From assembly GCA_018340805.1 (NCBI GenBank), contig JACMZG010001911.1, positions 57,921,064-57,985,063 of the forward strand: a DNA stretch of 64,000 nucleotides, written 5' to 3'. Each line of letters starts with the position of its first letter. Within the stretch, counting starts at the first letter, position 1. Source of the stretch: Microvelia longipes. Taxonomy: Eukaryota; Arthropoda; Insecta; Hemiptera; Veliidae. This document shows, piece after piece, positions 19,674 to 30,638 of this stretch. The notes below the pieces were generated by a model. It searched no databases, was not told where the DNA came from, and saw only the letters and a program-made list of their open reading frames with translations. The position numbers and the translations under genes are program-made.

Positions 19674-19699
19674 AATATTTTCTAGTTGTAAACTTATAT

Positions 19700-20326
19700 A
19701 AAGTAAAAAAAACGATAAAAAATTATCGACCTTTCCAGGATTGAACCCAGGTACCCTGAGTTTGAGTGGTCGTATTGACTCCGGACCACTGGCATTCAAC
19801 TCAGAGGCCAAAAAACATTGAAAACGACACCCTACTCGAAATTTTTTCAACGACCGTAATGTTGGTTTTCTATAATTTTTGTGGTTTTTTCGACTTTTTG
19901 GTAACTTAAAGTGGTCGTATCGACTTCGGACCGGTTTCATTCGATTCAGCGCCCAAAATTACATAGAAAACGACACCCTACTCGAAATTTATTTTTAATC
20001 GACCTAAATTTTGGTTTTCGGTAATTTACAATGGTTTTTTCGATTTTTAGGTCACTTAGAGTGGTCGTATCGACTTCGGACCGGTTTCATTCGATTCAGC
20101 GTCTCAAAAAAACATAAATATTGACCTTTTTCGCGGCAAAAATATTAACCTGAATTTTGCCGATTTTTTGAAAATTTCGCTGACTCAGCAAACCGGGTTA
20201 ATGACGTCACAAAAACCTGGTTTTCAATAGGGTTCGTGTCCTCCCAAGGTTGATTTTTGTACCAAGTTTGGTTAAAAAATATTAATCCGTTCGAAAGATA
20301 GAGTGTTTACAAGAAAGTGTCTAGAA

Positions 20327-20419
<93 letters not shown>

Positions 20420-20537
20420 AAAAAATTTTTTTTTCGTCATTAGGGACCTCTGAAACGGATTTGTGTCGTGGTCCGAGGTTCGAATTCCGCCATGACGCCT
20501 ATCCCATTAGCGAATTTTTTCCTAAAGGAAATTCGCT
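19700..20537. repeat. ~900-bp tail unit C
   Basis: Third copy of the tail: ~150-bp sub-repeats, TGACTCAGCAAACCGGG, (AT)n at 20329-20417, B box GGTTCGAATTCC at 20476-20487, end motif CCTAAAGGAAATTCGCT. It is closer to unit B than to unit A in the sub-repeats (shared GCGCCCAAAATTACATAG). Confidence 0.65.
20329..20417. repeat. (AT)n microsatellite in tail unit C
   Basis: Pure AT dinucleotide tract at the same place as in units A and B. Confidence 0.95.
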
Positions 20538-20741
20538 AAAAAGGAATTGTATGTTTACTAGTTTTGACAGCTCTTAAAAATTGCTGCATAAAAGGCAGCC
20601 TTGAAATAAAAGTTTCAGTTATGCTTTTATTTACTTAAGTTATAAAAAAGAATATTTGAGTGCAATAATAATGTTAACAGTCCAACACAAACACAATTCA
20701 CAGAAGACACACAACACAAAAACTCACAAAACGATGTACAA

Positions 20742-20773
20742 GTGGTTCTTTTTGTAAACACAAAAAGAACCAC
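20742..20773. repeat. perfect hairpin GTGGTTCTTTTTG
   Basis: 13-bp arms GTGGTTCTTTTTG and CAAAAAGAACCAC flank a 6-base loop. About 120 bp downstream another inverted pair, CCCCAAAATGC and CTTGGGG, may belong to the same unidentified element. Confidence 0.5.
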
Positions 20774-20934
20774 AAACGAAGTGAACGAATGCCGGGAAGA
20801 AGGTTATTTCCCTACAGGGGTTATGGGAGTAGGGAATTTTTTTTTCTCTTTCAAGAGAGGGGTTGGCAGCGGCTTCTCTGATTGGTCGATCCCCAAAATG
20901 CTTATGACCTTGGGGATTTTTAAACTTAACGATA

Positions 20935-21365
20935 CACTGTAGATTTCAATTTAATATACATGTAGTCATGTATAAGAATAACATATGTGCCAAGATTCAT
21001 CTCATTATCAGCATAAGTTCATTTTTTATCAAATGACTTGTGTACGTTTTTTAAAAAAATTGTAAAAAATCGAACAATCCCATTGAGTTGACATTTGGTA
21101 CAAGTATATACCTTTACGTAATAAATAAGTACACTAAGTTTCGTTTTAATACGACAAGTATATCTATAATTTTTGCTGGATTATAAAAGGTAAACCGCAT
21201 CGAGGGTGATCAGTGTCTGGATGGGTGACCGCTGGGAATGAAACAGATGTATTTACCATCTGAGAACGAGCGAAACGAGTATAAACTTGGCAAATTGTAT
21301 ATTCTTAGGACAAGCGAAGCGATTCCGATGTGATGATGAAAAGTTCCGAGGTACCCCGTATCCGA
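20935..21365 (+). mobile_element. 5S-containing repeat, forward copy
   Basis: Starts near AATATACATGTAGTCATG and follows the family order. The 5S-derived segment at 21178-21240 is well preserved in its 3' half: GTGTCTGGATGGGTGACCGC then TGGGAATG, which matches the C-box region of the 5S internal promoter. The 3' part has GAACGAGCGAAACGAG and ends TTCCGAGGTACCCCGTATCC. Confidence 0.7.
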
Positions 21366-22900
21366 TTTTTATTATTATTAATTTATAGCTAAATATGTCA
21401 TTTGAACTACCTAGAAAGGGCTGTTTAGAGTAGACTGCCAGTCTCCTTTAGTGACAACTTTGGCGATACTTTCATCTTTATCTCCAGGAGGGAGGGAAGG
21501 GGAGATCGATATCATGGCGTAGTTATAATGTCAAGGGTTGTTGGGGCTCAAATTTAGTAAAGAGCTCGTGCTTAGTTTTTAGGTCCCCTTGGAAATTTTA
21601 TACCGTCGCTTTATCACTTCTCTCTTAAGTATATGTTCGTGACAAGTTTAATAGACTTCACGTGTGAAAAAAACTATACATTTTTTACCTATTAATTATT
21701 TTATATCCCAGTAATAAATTATTGGGTTTATTTTGCTGTGTCTAAAAATTTCTCTATCTAGGTTCGGACTTGGGTAGAAATTTTACAAGTGAATGTTACG
21801 AGTAATTGTAATAGACAAGAAAATGTATATTAAATAGAATAATGCTACAAATGTACAATTGTACCCTTGGTAACACTTGTAGATTTGTCATTACAAATTG
21901 TTTTTTACAATTTTCGTACTACAAGACTTGTACTTTTGTGAAACGGGCCCCAGGTACTCCAAACTAAATGTATTTTCAGCGTTTGGATCTAGATGGCATG
22001 ACGACGTTAAAGACCATTCATTAGATGTTGATTCACGAGGGATATTTCGAGTCGTTGCTTCGCAGTCACGCTAACTTATAAATAAACGTTTCCTCTTCTG
22101 ACTGGGGTCCAAATTTATTACTTTCTTTACTATTATTAGTTTCTTAAATATTATTATTAATTATTCGTTAATTTTATCTTCATATCCGGTGGAGATACTG
22201 CAATACGGCAATAGATAGTTTCGATGCAGTTTCATTGTCAAGGTTAGCAGTTCGTTACCGACCTATCGATTTAACTTTTCAAACCTCTGTTGACTAGGTT
22301 CTACATTTAAGCAAACAATATATGGATTGGTATTTGTTAAATACTTTTATCTACTCACGGCAGCAAATTAGCCATTACTAGACTGTTTTTAAGCTGCAAA
22401 AATGTCATTTACCTGCACTGTCAACAATACGGAAAAATATTTAAAACAGTACGAAAAATGTTTTGTAATGAAAAATGTACTAGGGAGTTAGGCTCATTTA
22501 AATAACATGGGAAACAAGTCAAAACTCCCTAGCGGGAAAATGAATGAGCGGAGGTTATTATTTTACAAATTATGCGTGAATTTCGGTATTGTTTTATTTT
22601 GTAAACTATGATTTATTTCTAGCTTGTTTCCAGTATGTAACTTTCTTTTTGTTACTTAAAATTACGAAATTATTATTAAATTTTTAACATTTATTTACCT
22701 AATAATATATAATGTTTTGGAAACAAAGTGGCAACACTGATAATTTTGGCATTAAATTAAATTATTACCAGCTGTAATGAATCGACAGATTTTTAATGTT
22801 TAAGTCGTCAGATTTTGTATTTCATGTTGTTATATTTAGTTTAAGTATATAAAGTTACAAAAATAGAACGTTATCACTAAAGTTAAGTTACTAAAACACA
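21366..22900. other. no gene recognised; inverted repeat at 22481-22536
   Basis: CTAGGGAGTT and AACTCCCTAG form a hairpin around a ~35-base loop. The remaining sequence has no recognisable feature. The last ~100 bases before 22901 could hold the 5' end of the ORF's transcript (TATATAAAG at about 22846-22854), which is speculative. Confidence 0.35.
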
Positions 22901-23053
22901 ATGAGTGAGAACAACAGTGAAGTGAATAAAGATACAAACATTGTTGACATTGACGAGTTATTGGACCACACTCCACCTGATATTGTCAGCGTTGCATCTA
23001 CTTTAAAGCAGTTTTTACTGCCTGTAAAATCTCGCAGCAAGTATTTAAAATAA
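22901..23053 (+). pseudogene. short ORF related to the 2143 recombinase-like remnant
   Basis: A 50-codon frame: acidic N-terminus, DIDELLDHTPPDIVSVAS, then LLPVKSRSKYLK and a stop. Over this length it parallels the 2143 ORF residue by residue (DIDEL, HTP, LLP-KS-S-YLK), but it stops where that one continues into KAYEVFKEW. It is therefore a truncated paralogue. The MITE at 23092 starts only 38 bases after the stop. Function unknown; similarity to the N-terminal domain of recombinase-type proteins is tentative. Confidence 0.5.
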
Positions 23054-23091
23054 TCTCTTGTGTATTTATTCTGCCGTTAGTAGATAGAATA

Positions 23092-23342
23092 GTATATGCT
23101 ACTATGCAGCAAAGGAAACATTGCAGACTCGTTGCAATTAATTACCTGCTCGGCTTACGCCTCTGCAGGTAATTCGCCATTTGCCAGCCTCAGCTTCGCC
23201 TCGTCTGTCAAATGGGTTAATTACCTGCCTCGGCTTACGCTTCTGCAGGTAATTTACATAGCCCACCCTCGCCTTCGGCTCGGGGGCAAATTTATAAAAC
23301 TCGTCTGCAAAATTCCATTTTGCTGCCTAGTAGCATAATATA
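23092..23342. mobile_element. MITE with ~40-bp terminal inverted repeats
   Basis: The left end (TATATGCTACTATGCAGCAA, then GCAGACTCG) is inverted at the right (CGTCTGCAAAATTCC then TGCTGCCTAGTAGCATAATA). The interior is GC-rich by local standards, with two copies of ATTACCTGC-CTCGGCTTACGC-TCTGCAGGTAAT and CTCGCCTTCGGCTCG. It has no ORF with recognisable function. Confidence 0.6.
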
Positions 23343-23544
23343 CTATTAATATATTAAATCAACACTGGCTTACTTACTATTAATCGAAATTGTTCTAAGC
23401 ATAGATACATTATTAATAGAGAGTACATACCCTATATTAATACATTAAGATGTTTGAAACATCTTATCAGGGATTTGTGTAACTTCATTGTAATTTCCTC
23501 CAAGATTGTGTAAGGTTATTGCACGAACGTCAGCGAATTCTTCA

Positions 23545-24245
23545 TTACACGGCTAAATGATACAATATTTGATTGTTTGTACGTCTCGCGATAACTGCCG
23601 TAAGAATGTTGATCAAATTTGGTGTGCGTGTAGTACTAATTACATGTCTGAGCTGTATAGGTTTTGGATGAACTTCGAAAATGGTTTTCAAGATGGCGGC
23701 CAATATGGTGGACCACTTGAAAATTACTTTTATATGAAAAAAAAACAAGTTATATATCGTTTGAAAGCTCTTATAGAGTAGTACAATATAAATATGTTCA
23801 ATATGAGTAGTAAATATGTTTCAATTATGAGTAGTAAATATGTTCAATATGAGTAGTAAATTGTATTCAATATGAGTGTAAATATGTTTCAATATGAGTA
23901 GTAAATATGTTTCAATATGAGTAGTAAATATGTTTCAATATGAGTAGTAAATATGTTTCAATATGAGTAGTAAATATGTTTCAATATGTTTCAATATAGA
24001 AATATGTTCAATATGAGTAGTAAATATAATATGTAAATATGTTTCAATATGTAGTAGTAAATATGTTTCAAGGTCAAAATTTTTAAAATTATTAAAATGG
24101 CGGAAAAAATTGTAAATTTAACATATTGAATTAAAACAAAATATATCCAGTAATATATATCGTTTAAAAGCTCTTGACCAGTAGAAAAAGTGTTTATAAC
24201 AAATTCCAAAAATTCATCTTGGCGGCCATAATTTTATATAATTAT
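23545..24245. repeat. TCGTTTGAAAGCTC repeat with embedded 23-bp array
   Basis: Sequence with AAGATGGCGGCCAATATGG and TATATCGTTTGAAAGCTC precedes a tandem array (about 23790-24065) of a ~23-bp unit, GAGTAGTAAATATGTTTCA plus ATAT. Behind the array a related text returns (AAATGGCGGAAAA, TATATCGTTTAAAAGCTC, CTTGGCGGCC). A comparable arrangement occurs at 35385-36370. Short ORFs across this region are not convincing. Confidence 0.55.
23790..24065. repeat. 23-bp minisatellite
   Basis: About eleven imperfect units of GTAAATATGTTTCAATATGA with an added AGT. The first unit grades into the preceding GAGTAGTACAATATAAATAT, suggesting the array was seeded there. Confidence 0.85.
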
Positions 24246-24319
24246 AAGTTTTATATTATATAAAAGTTCTAATTTTATAAAATTTACTAGATAAAGATAA
24301 ATTGTAATGTATTTTAGAT

Positions 24320-24600
24320 ACTTAGCTAGCGAAGCGACAACTTTTTACTGAATATAACTTAAAACCGCAAAATTGCGAGCGAAGCGAGCCCTTCTTTTAC
24401 TGTAAAAAATTCGATTTATACGCTTTATAGCGAGCGTATCAAACCTTTATTTTCTATACATAATTCACTATGCATAGATGAGCAATTCTACTATGTATAA
24501 TTATTACTTTATGCAATCTAGACAGCGAAGCGTATGTACGTTATTTAACATCGTATATTAAATAACCAAGCGAGCGAATCGAGCACCATTTTACTATGAA
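24320..24600. other. stretch rich in GCGAGCGAAGCGAG motifs
   Basis: Motifs GCTAGCGAAGCGAC, GCGAGCGAAGCGAGCC, AGCGAGCGTATC, CAGCGAAGCGTA and AGCGAGCGAATCGAGC recur every ~60-100 bp in otherwise AT-rich DNA. The same words appear in the 3' part of the 5S-containing repeats. No ORF. Confidence 0.45.
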
Positions 24601-24614
24601 TAATTAATACATTG

Positions 24615-25680
24615 CATTAAACCAAAAAAATCAGGTATGGGGTACCTCGAAACTTTCCTTATCACATCAGATTCGCTACAATCATCCTCCCTAATTTAAA
24701 CTCGCTTCGTTTCCCCTTAAAATATAAAATTTGCCAAATTTATGTCGCAAAACGTTTTCAGACTCGCTTCGCTCGTCCTCAGATAGTATGTACATCCGTT
24801 TTCATTCTCAGCGGTCACCCCATACAGCACTGACCACGCTCAATGCTGCTTAAACTTATGATACAACAAAAACCATACTTGTCGTATTAATACAAAACTT
24901 GGTGTACTTATTTTTACGTAAAAGTATTTACTTGTACTAAATTTAAACTCAATTGTATTGTTTTCCGGTTTTTAACATTATTTAATAAACGTACCCTACT
25001 CATTTGATAAAAATTAAACTAATGCTGATAATGAGATGAAATTTGGCACATATTTTAGTCTTAAATATCGCAACATTTGTACGCGTTTTTATGATTCTAT
25101 CAAATCACTATATTGCGGGTTGATGAAGTCATAAAAATATTATCTTCCTAATAGCACACTTACAGTCGTAGACTGATTTTTGTACAAAATTTCAACTCAT
25201 TAGGATAAATACATTAGGAGCTACGATGATAACAAATATACACACTGACAAAAAACACATACACCTACACACACTCACATAAAGACAGACAACAATAATG
25301 AATAAAAAGAGAACAGTTTTTGTCTCTCCACACATACATTATTATATTTATACAGAGCGGCTTTCAACGTTAACTGGTCCATCAGTGCCTACATGACACA
25401 ATTGTTTGTCATGTAGGCACTGATGATGATGACCGTTAACGTTGAAAGCGGCTCTGTTGTATAATAATAAATAATAGTGTGGAGAGAGAAAAACTGTTCC
25501 TTCTTTTATCCATTATTACGGCACTCCACGGCTCAATTCAACATACAGACAACTTTGTGAAAACCATTCAGGAGATGTAAACACCTGAAACGGATAAATC
25601 CGGTGACATCCTGGTTTCTGATTTTTGTGCAAGCACAGTACTTTTCCTGTAGGTATGTACCTATGGTATAAAATGAGGAA
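24615..25680 (-). mobile_element. 5S-containing repeat, reverse copy interrupted by a hairpin insert
   Basis: Minus-strand copy. Plus-strand landmarks: ATGGGGTACCTCGAAAC at 24634, CTCGCTTCGCTCGTCCTC at 24763, 5S-derived part at 24806-24865 (AGCGGTCACC, GCACTGACCACGCT, AATGCTGCTTAAAC), CTTGTCGTATTAATAC, then the CAGACA tract and AGTACTTTTCCTGTAGGTA at 25638. A ~250-bp inverted-repeat insert (25294-25544) splits it. Confidence 0.65.
25294..25544. mobile_element. hairpin MITE nested in 5S-containing repeat
   Basis: Arms of ~100 bp: AATAATGAATAAAAAGAGAA, CTCTCCACAC, AGAGCGGCTTTCAACGTTAA on the left and their complements on the right, around a centre at TGACACAATTGTTTGTCA. ACAGACAAC occurs at 25285-25293 and again at 25545-25553, a possible 9-bp target duplication. 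The right arm ends at about 25519, so 25 bases before the duplication do not pair. Confidence 0.6.
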
Positions 25681-26868
25681 AAGTGAAAAAATTAATCTCT
25701 TCTTATCAGCTGGTTCTTATAATTTAATAACGTCACTCTTTTATTTTCATCATTGTGTCCGTAGACGTATGAAAAATTTGGAATGAAAATTGTGCGCACT
25801 TAAAATCCGAAACTGAAATTTCACCTGAATTAGAGTTTTTAGTTTGTTTTCAAGGCTTCCTAAGGAGTTTTTTACCTAGATGTCTGTGTTTATGTGTGTA
25901 TGAATATAACCGGTTATAAACTAATAAGGTTATATACTAATTCGAACTACAAACTAACCAAGCCTCATTCTACATTTATCCTCATAAAAAATAACTTAAC
26001 TATTTCAATCCATGAAGACTTGTTTCACCGGTGGTGAAAATTTAATTTTCAATTCATGTATCATATAATCAACTATATATATTAAGTATTTAGCGATCAT
26101 TTAAAACACTACTTAACTTATAGTTTTATAACACTTTGCAATGGAATATGTGCAAATGCAGTGCAATGAAATATAAAAATCGATAGATTTTGATCGCTTC
26201 CTATCGGCCGAAAAAAGTAAATATTCATCACGACCTATGAAATCGTTAAATTATTTACTAACGAATCAGATGAGATTTTAAAATTGGATGTATCGGAGTT
26301 ACTGTTGATCTGAATGTTTTGTACTGAATGTTCTCTTTCCAGGACCTTAAATATTTTTTATTATTTATTTCCAAGCTGTATGTTAATAAACAATAGTTTT
26401 TAAATTCTTGGAGATATTTTATTTATCGTGAAAGGGTTGGCTAAACTGATTTTATTTACCCATTAGAATTTTTTGGAAAGTACTTTTTGTCTGGGATTAG
26501 ATTGAATAACTAAACGATTGATTCGTTTATGGAGGAGTCAGGGGGGGGTTGAGGGGAAACTTTGGAAGAGAGTAAGCCAGCGACTTGCGCATTACCGTTC
26601 TTCAGTCCCGACCCTATTCTCCTCCGACCCTATGCACATTGATTTTGTTATTAAATTTAACTTTTTTATTCTTTTGAATTAAATTTATATTGACTTTTAT
26701 ATTGACAACCAAGTAAAAATAAATTAACAATATTTTCTATCATATCACAAACCTTTATCTTCGATAAATATCTGTTATTTAGTTTTATTTCGTGATTGCT
26801 TCTTATTATTATTTTTTTTTTTATTATTATCATTCTATTTCATCTTATCTATATTCTTTTAACTATCA
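25681..26868. other. no recognisable feature
   Basis: AT-rich sequence with a G-run at about 26540-26550. No coding or repeat signal supported. Confidence 0.35.
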
Positions 26869-26869
26869 A

Positions 26870-27121
26870 TAGACAATGACTGTACCTACAAAACACCCAA
26901 CTGACGCTAAAAAGCCTAATGGATATGACTGTGATGCACATAATATATAGAACAAAAATAGAAATCAAAATTCAACCTCAGTAAAAGAAACTAAACTCAC
27001 ATTCCCACAGCACAGGACACCCATCCTAAAGTGGGAATTAATTCCATCATAATATAGTTAACAATTTTGTACTTTTTTTAATAAAGGATTATTTTAAGTT
27101 AAAAAAAAAAAAAAAAAAAAA
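26870..27121 (+). other. polyadenylated transcript-like 3' end (retroposed RNA?)
   Basis: AATAAAGGATTATTTTAAGTT is followed directly by about 21 A, the arrangement of a poly(A) signal and tail copied into DNA. The preceding ~200 bp are less AT-rich than the flanks and contain a short frame (MTVPTKHPTDAKKPNGYDCD) with no similarity that I recognise. It could be the 3' end of a LINE or of a processed pseudogene. A target duplication was not found. Confidence 0.4.
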
Positions 27122-28104
27122 TTTAGAGGTCGAAGGCAAGACTAACTTTTGACGTGACGATTAAAAAAAATTACTTTAAAAGCTTTAGTTATCCCTCAAA
27201 CCAAATAATATTTAATTTGTTTTATCAAATTTAATATTATCAGGTACTTATTATTCTTTCTTTGTTTGCTTCCGTGGTAGGGATCGTATAAAAACTCGAT
27301 TTTGGCGTTTTTATACGAATAATATTTTGTTGTTAGGGTGGTACCCCTACTTAAGACCACCAGTCAACCGGCTTTCGTGTTATCAGTAGAAGTACATTGT
27401 GTTTACGATCCTATGCTCCTTCTATTTTAGTATTATTTTAAGTTTCGACCAAATAAATGTTTCAATATTGTTTTTTTTAGTGTAACTTTATTATTATGAA
27501 ATGAAATTTAATTAATTAATTAAAAGGTATTCTTTTTTAGAATTTGCTTGTAACTAAAACGAACCTTTACAATAAAAGACATGATATTTTGGCGAGATCA
27601 GTTATGACGTCATCTGACTCGATTGACTAAACTATGGCGGTGCAAGAACCGGATCGTATAAAATGCCCGTAGAATACGATCACCTGTTAAATACGCCGTG
27701 TGTCCGTAGTGAATAGTCAGATATCATTTAATTTTTATTGATAGAACATTCTTATATTATAATTTATTAAGTTTATTGCTGACTTTCCTTTATTTTAGCT
27801 TATAAAAGATTTTAAATGAAGGCTTATTAAAGTTGCTTTTTAATAACTTTCACTGAGGGGTTAAGTTCTCCGGGACAAGGTCAGCTCGTGGAGGCTCTCT
27901 GGAACGTGCTAGACCTTGGTAAAAACTCTGTCGCCCGTAACACAAGCTACTCACACGTATGACGCATCACTTTTCCTCCCATATAAATATCTATATGGAC
28001 CATAACATATCACGCGATGTAAAGACAGGTGTAATTCTTTTACGAAAATAATAATTAACATTACGTTATATAAACATAGAGAGTTTACTTTAAAATTCCA
28101 TTTC
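27122..28104. other. partial dispersed repeat at 27585-27700, otherwise featureless
   Basis: TTTTGGCGAGATCAGTTATG, CGATTGACTAAAC and TGCAAGAACCGGATCGTAT recur inverted at 41020-41115. Nearby 27280-27310 also contains GGATCGTATAAAAA. Nothing else recognised. Confidence 0.35.
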
Positions 28105-28297
28105 TTGATGATCTTTCTATTCTGTTGTTTTATATCTTTATATACTGTTGTTATATATATTTATGTACTGTTGTTATTATCTATCTATACTGTTGTTATC
28201 TATCTTTCTATACGTGTTATATTCTCTCTATACCGTTGTTATATATCTTTCTATACTATTATGATGTATCTCTCTTTACAGTTGTTATTCATCTTTC
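28105..28297. repeat. TATCTTTCTATACTGTTGT minisatellite, left part
   Basis: Imperfect ~22-24-bp units with TTATATATCTTTCTATACT. The array is cut by the hAT element at 28298 and continues from 29769 to about 29985. Further units stand at 30345-30440. Confidence 0.75.
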
Positions 28298-28346
28298 CAG
28301 TGGCGTAGCCAGGATTTAATTTCGGGGGGGGGGGGGGCTGAATGTT

Positions 28347-28348
28347 AA

Positions 28349-28421
<73 letters not shown>

Positions 28422-28432
28422 ATATATATTAT

Positions 28433-28482
<50 letters not shown>
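28347..28482. repeat. (AT)n tract inside the hAT element
   Basis: AT dinucleotides with a few ATGTATA and TTATTA interruptions. Confidence 0.9.
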
Positions 28483-28486
<4 letters not shown>

Positions 28487-28904
28487 TGTATGTGATAGTA
28501 TTATTATATGATAAAATTGTATAATAACATAGCTACTAAGTATTTTTCTGCGACTTGATTATGAAAGTACTACATAAGATTATGTTGAAGTCTAACCATA
28601 AACCTGAATGTAATAATTAAATACAAGATTGGCATTTTTATGATAGACAGAGTTAACCATATTTACTATATCATACTTCTAACTAGCCGAAGCGCTAGTT
28701 AGATTTAGTATTTAGTAGAAGCGCGTCTTTAAATTTTCACAGAACCCTTCTGATAGCAAATAAGTTTACATTTTATTCAATTTATTAATAATTTAATCGA
28801 TTTAATCAGGTTAACATTTGTGGCTAAATTATCCACGTGCTAGAAAATAGATTTTGGCATTTAATGCAGCCTGAAACAATTTAATTGTTTTAAGTTTAGC
28901 ACCA

Positions 28905-29495
28905 AAATAAATGTCAATTATTACAAATTTAATTTAGCCTGAAACAATTTAATTGTTTTAAGTTTAGACCAAATAAATGTCAATTATTAAACAATTTAAT
29001 TTAGCCTGAAACAATTTAATTGTTTTAAGTTTAGACAAATAAATGTCAATTATTAAACAATTTAATTTAGCCTGAAACATTTAATTGTTTTAAGTTTAGA
29101 CAAATAAATGTCAATTATTAAACAATTTAATTTAGCCTGAAACAATTTAATTGTTTTAAGTTTAGACCAAATAAATGTCAATTATTAACAATTTAATTTA
29201 GCCTGAAACAAAATTGTTTTAAGTTTAGACCAAAAATGTCAATTATTAAACAATTTAATTTAGCCTGAAACAATTTAATGTTTTAAGTTTAGACCAATAA
29301 ATAATTATGTTTTAACAAATAAATGTCAATTATTAAACAATTTAATTAGCCTGAACAATTTAATTGTTTTAAGTTTAGACCAAATAAATGTCAATTATTA
29401 AACAATTTAATTTAGTTTTAATAAGGTTTAGACCAAATAAATGTCAATTATTAAACAATTTAATTTAGCCTGAAACAATTTAATTGTTTTAGGAA
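28905..29495. repeat. 67-bp satellite inside the hAT element, about 9 copies
   Basis: Unit: TTAAGTTTAGACCAAATAAA, TGTCAATTATTAAACAATTT, AATTTAGCCTGAAACAATTT, AATTGTT. CAATTTAATTGTTTTA within it is partly self-complementary. Several units carry small deletions. The array fills most of the middle of the transposon. Confidence 0.9.
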
Positions 29496-29768
29496 CGTAA
29501 TTGGTACTTCAAGATAATATTTCGGACAACCCTACTTTACTTTGTATTGTTCACTGTTTTCAAATTATTTGTATATCTTTCTATTTTTATATTTTTTTTT
29601 GATATATTATGATATTTATATTATTAGTTTATTGTTGAAAAATATATGTTATGTAATTTTTTTTATATTTTTTATAGATTTTTTTTCACACATTATTGCG
29701 GGTTTAGGTTATGTAAAATTTCGGGGGGGGGGGCTGAGCCCCCTCAGCCCCCCCTGGCTACGCCACTG

Positions 29769-29985
29769 CATCTTTCTATACTATTATTATATATGTATTT
29801 TTATACTATTGTTATATATCTTTCTATATTTTTGTTTGATATTTCTATACTATATTGTTATATATATTTCTATACTATTGTCATAGATCTCTCTATACCG
29901 TTGTTATATTCTTTTCTATTCTATTGTTATATATTTTTATACTATTGTAGTATATCTTTCTATACTATTGTATAAAATAGATATA
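29769..29985. repeat. TATCTTTCTATACTATTGT minisatellite, right part
   Basis: Continuation of the array at 28105-28297 beyond the hAT insertion. Frames through it encode only Tyr/Ser/Ile-rich repeats without meaning. Confidence 0.75.
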
Positions 29986-30638
29986 CTCAGGGCACTCCGC
30001 CTTTAAAGTGAAAGAATCCCGTTAGCCATAATTATACTACAGCAACTAAATGATCACCATAGTATAAATGGTCACCGTATTATAAATGTTCACCATATTA
30101 TAAATGGTCAATGTTAATAATGTTTATGGCGCTTCTTTAGTTTATGTGACACCCCCTATTTTTTTGGGTCTATTCACCATTTAATTTTATGAATTGTGTG
30201 AATCATTAAGTGGTGATATATGAATATTAAAAGAAGGGGACATCTAATCTAAAGAAGTGTCATGTTCAAAGCATAAATAAGCAATTATTTTTGTCATTTA
30301 TATAAATCTTGTGAATTGTTTGTTTGTGTTGTAAAAAAAATATTATATATTTCTATACTATATTGTTATATATTTTTCTATTCTATACTATTGTTATATA
30401 TTTTTCTATACTATTGTTATATATCTTTTTATACTAAAGTTATATCTATTAGTTGAGCAAAAAGGCTTTCTTGTTACTAAACTAAGGATCTGAGCTTAGG
30501 TGAGAAGAAAGATTGTTATATTGATTTTGACTCTTTCCCAAAAGAGTAAGGTCTTTGCCTCACGCACCCTTGCCAAATTACCAGGAAAGAAGTTTTTCTG
30601 GTAATTCTTTTGTGGTTTCGGGGCTCATATTGCTCTTT
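29986..30638. other. featureless, with short ATAAATGGTCACC repeats near 30055-30115
   Basis: Three or four units of TATAAATGGTCACCAT in a row, then unique sequence, then units of the TATATTTTTCTATACTATTG minisatellite at 30345-30440. Confidence 0.4.

Larger units (their letters stand above)
18691..20541. mobile_element. modular palindromic composite, second locus
   Basis: Same module order as the first locus but with only one palindromic core and one tail: tRNA-like head (+, 18699-18786), outer arms, core arms around a spacer at 19124-19245, inverted arms, tRNA-like head (-, 19585-19673), then tail unit C (19700-20537). The spacer has the orientation seen at 10902-11023. The flanks differ from those of the first locus, so the module set appears to move or duplicate as a unit. 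It encodes no transposase. Confidence 0.65.
28298..29768. mobile_element. non-autonomous hAT-type transposon
   Basis: The element is 1471 bp, begins CAGTGGCGTAGCCAGG and ends with the exact inverted sequence CCTGGCTACGCCACTG. The next inner parts, a G-run followed by GCTGA and AGCCCC-rich text, are partly inverted as well. CATCTTTC flanks both sides (28290-28297 and 29769-29776), an 8-bp target duplication. TIR sequence and duplication length fit the hAT superfamily. The interior has (AT)n and a 67-bp satellite instead of a transposase, so it depends on an enzyme in trans. The clean insertion into the minisatellite supports the ends. Confidence 0.85.
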
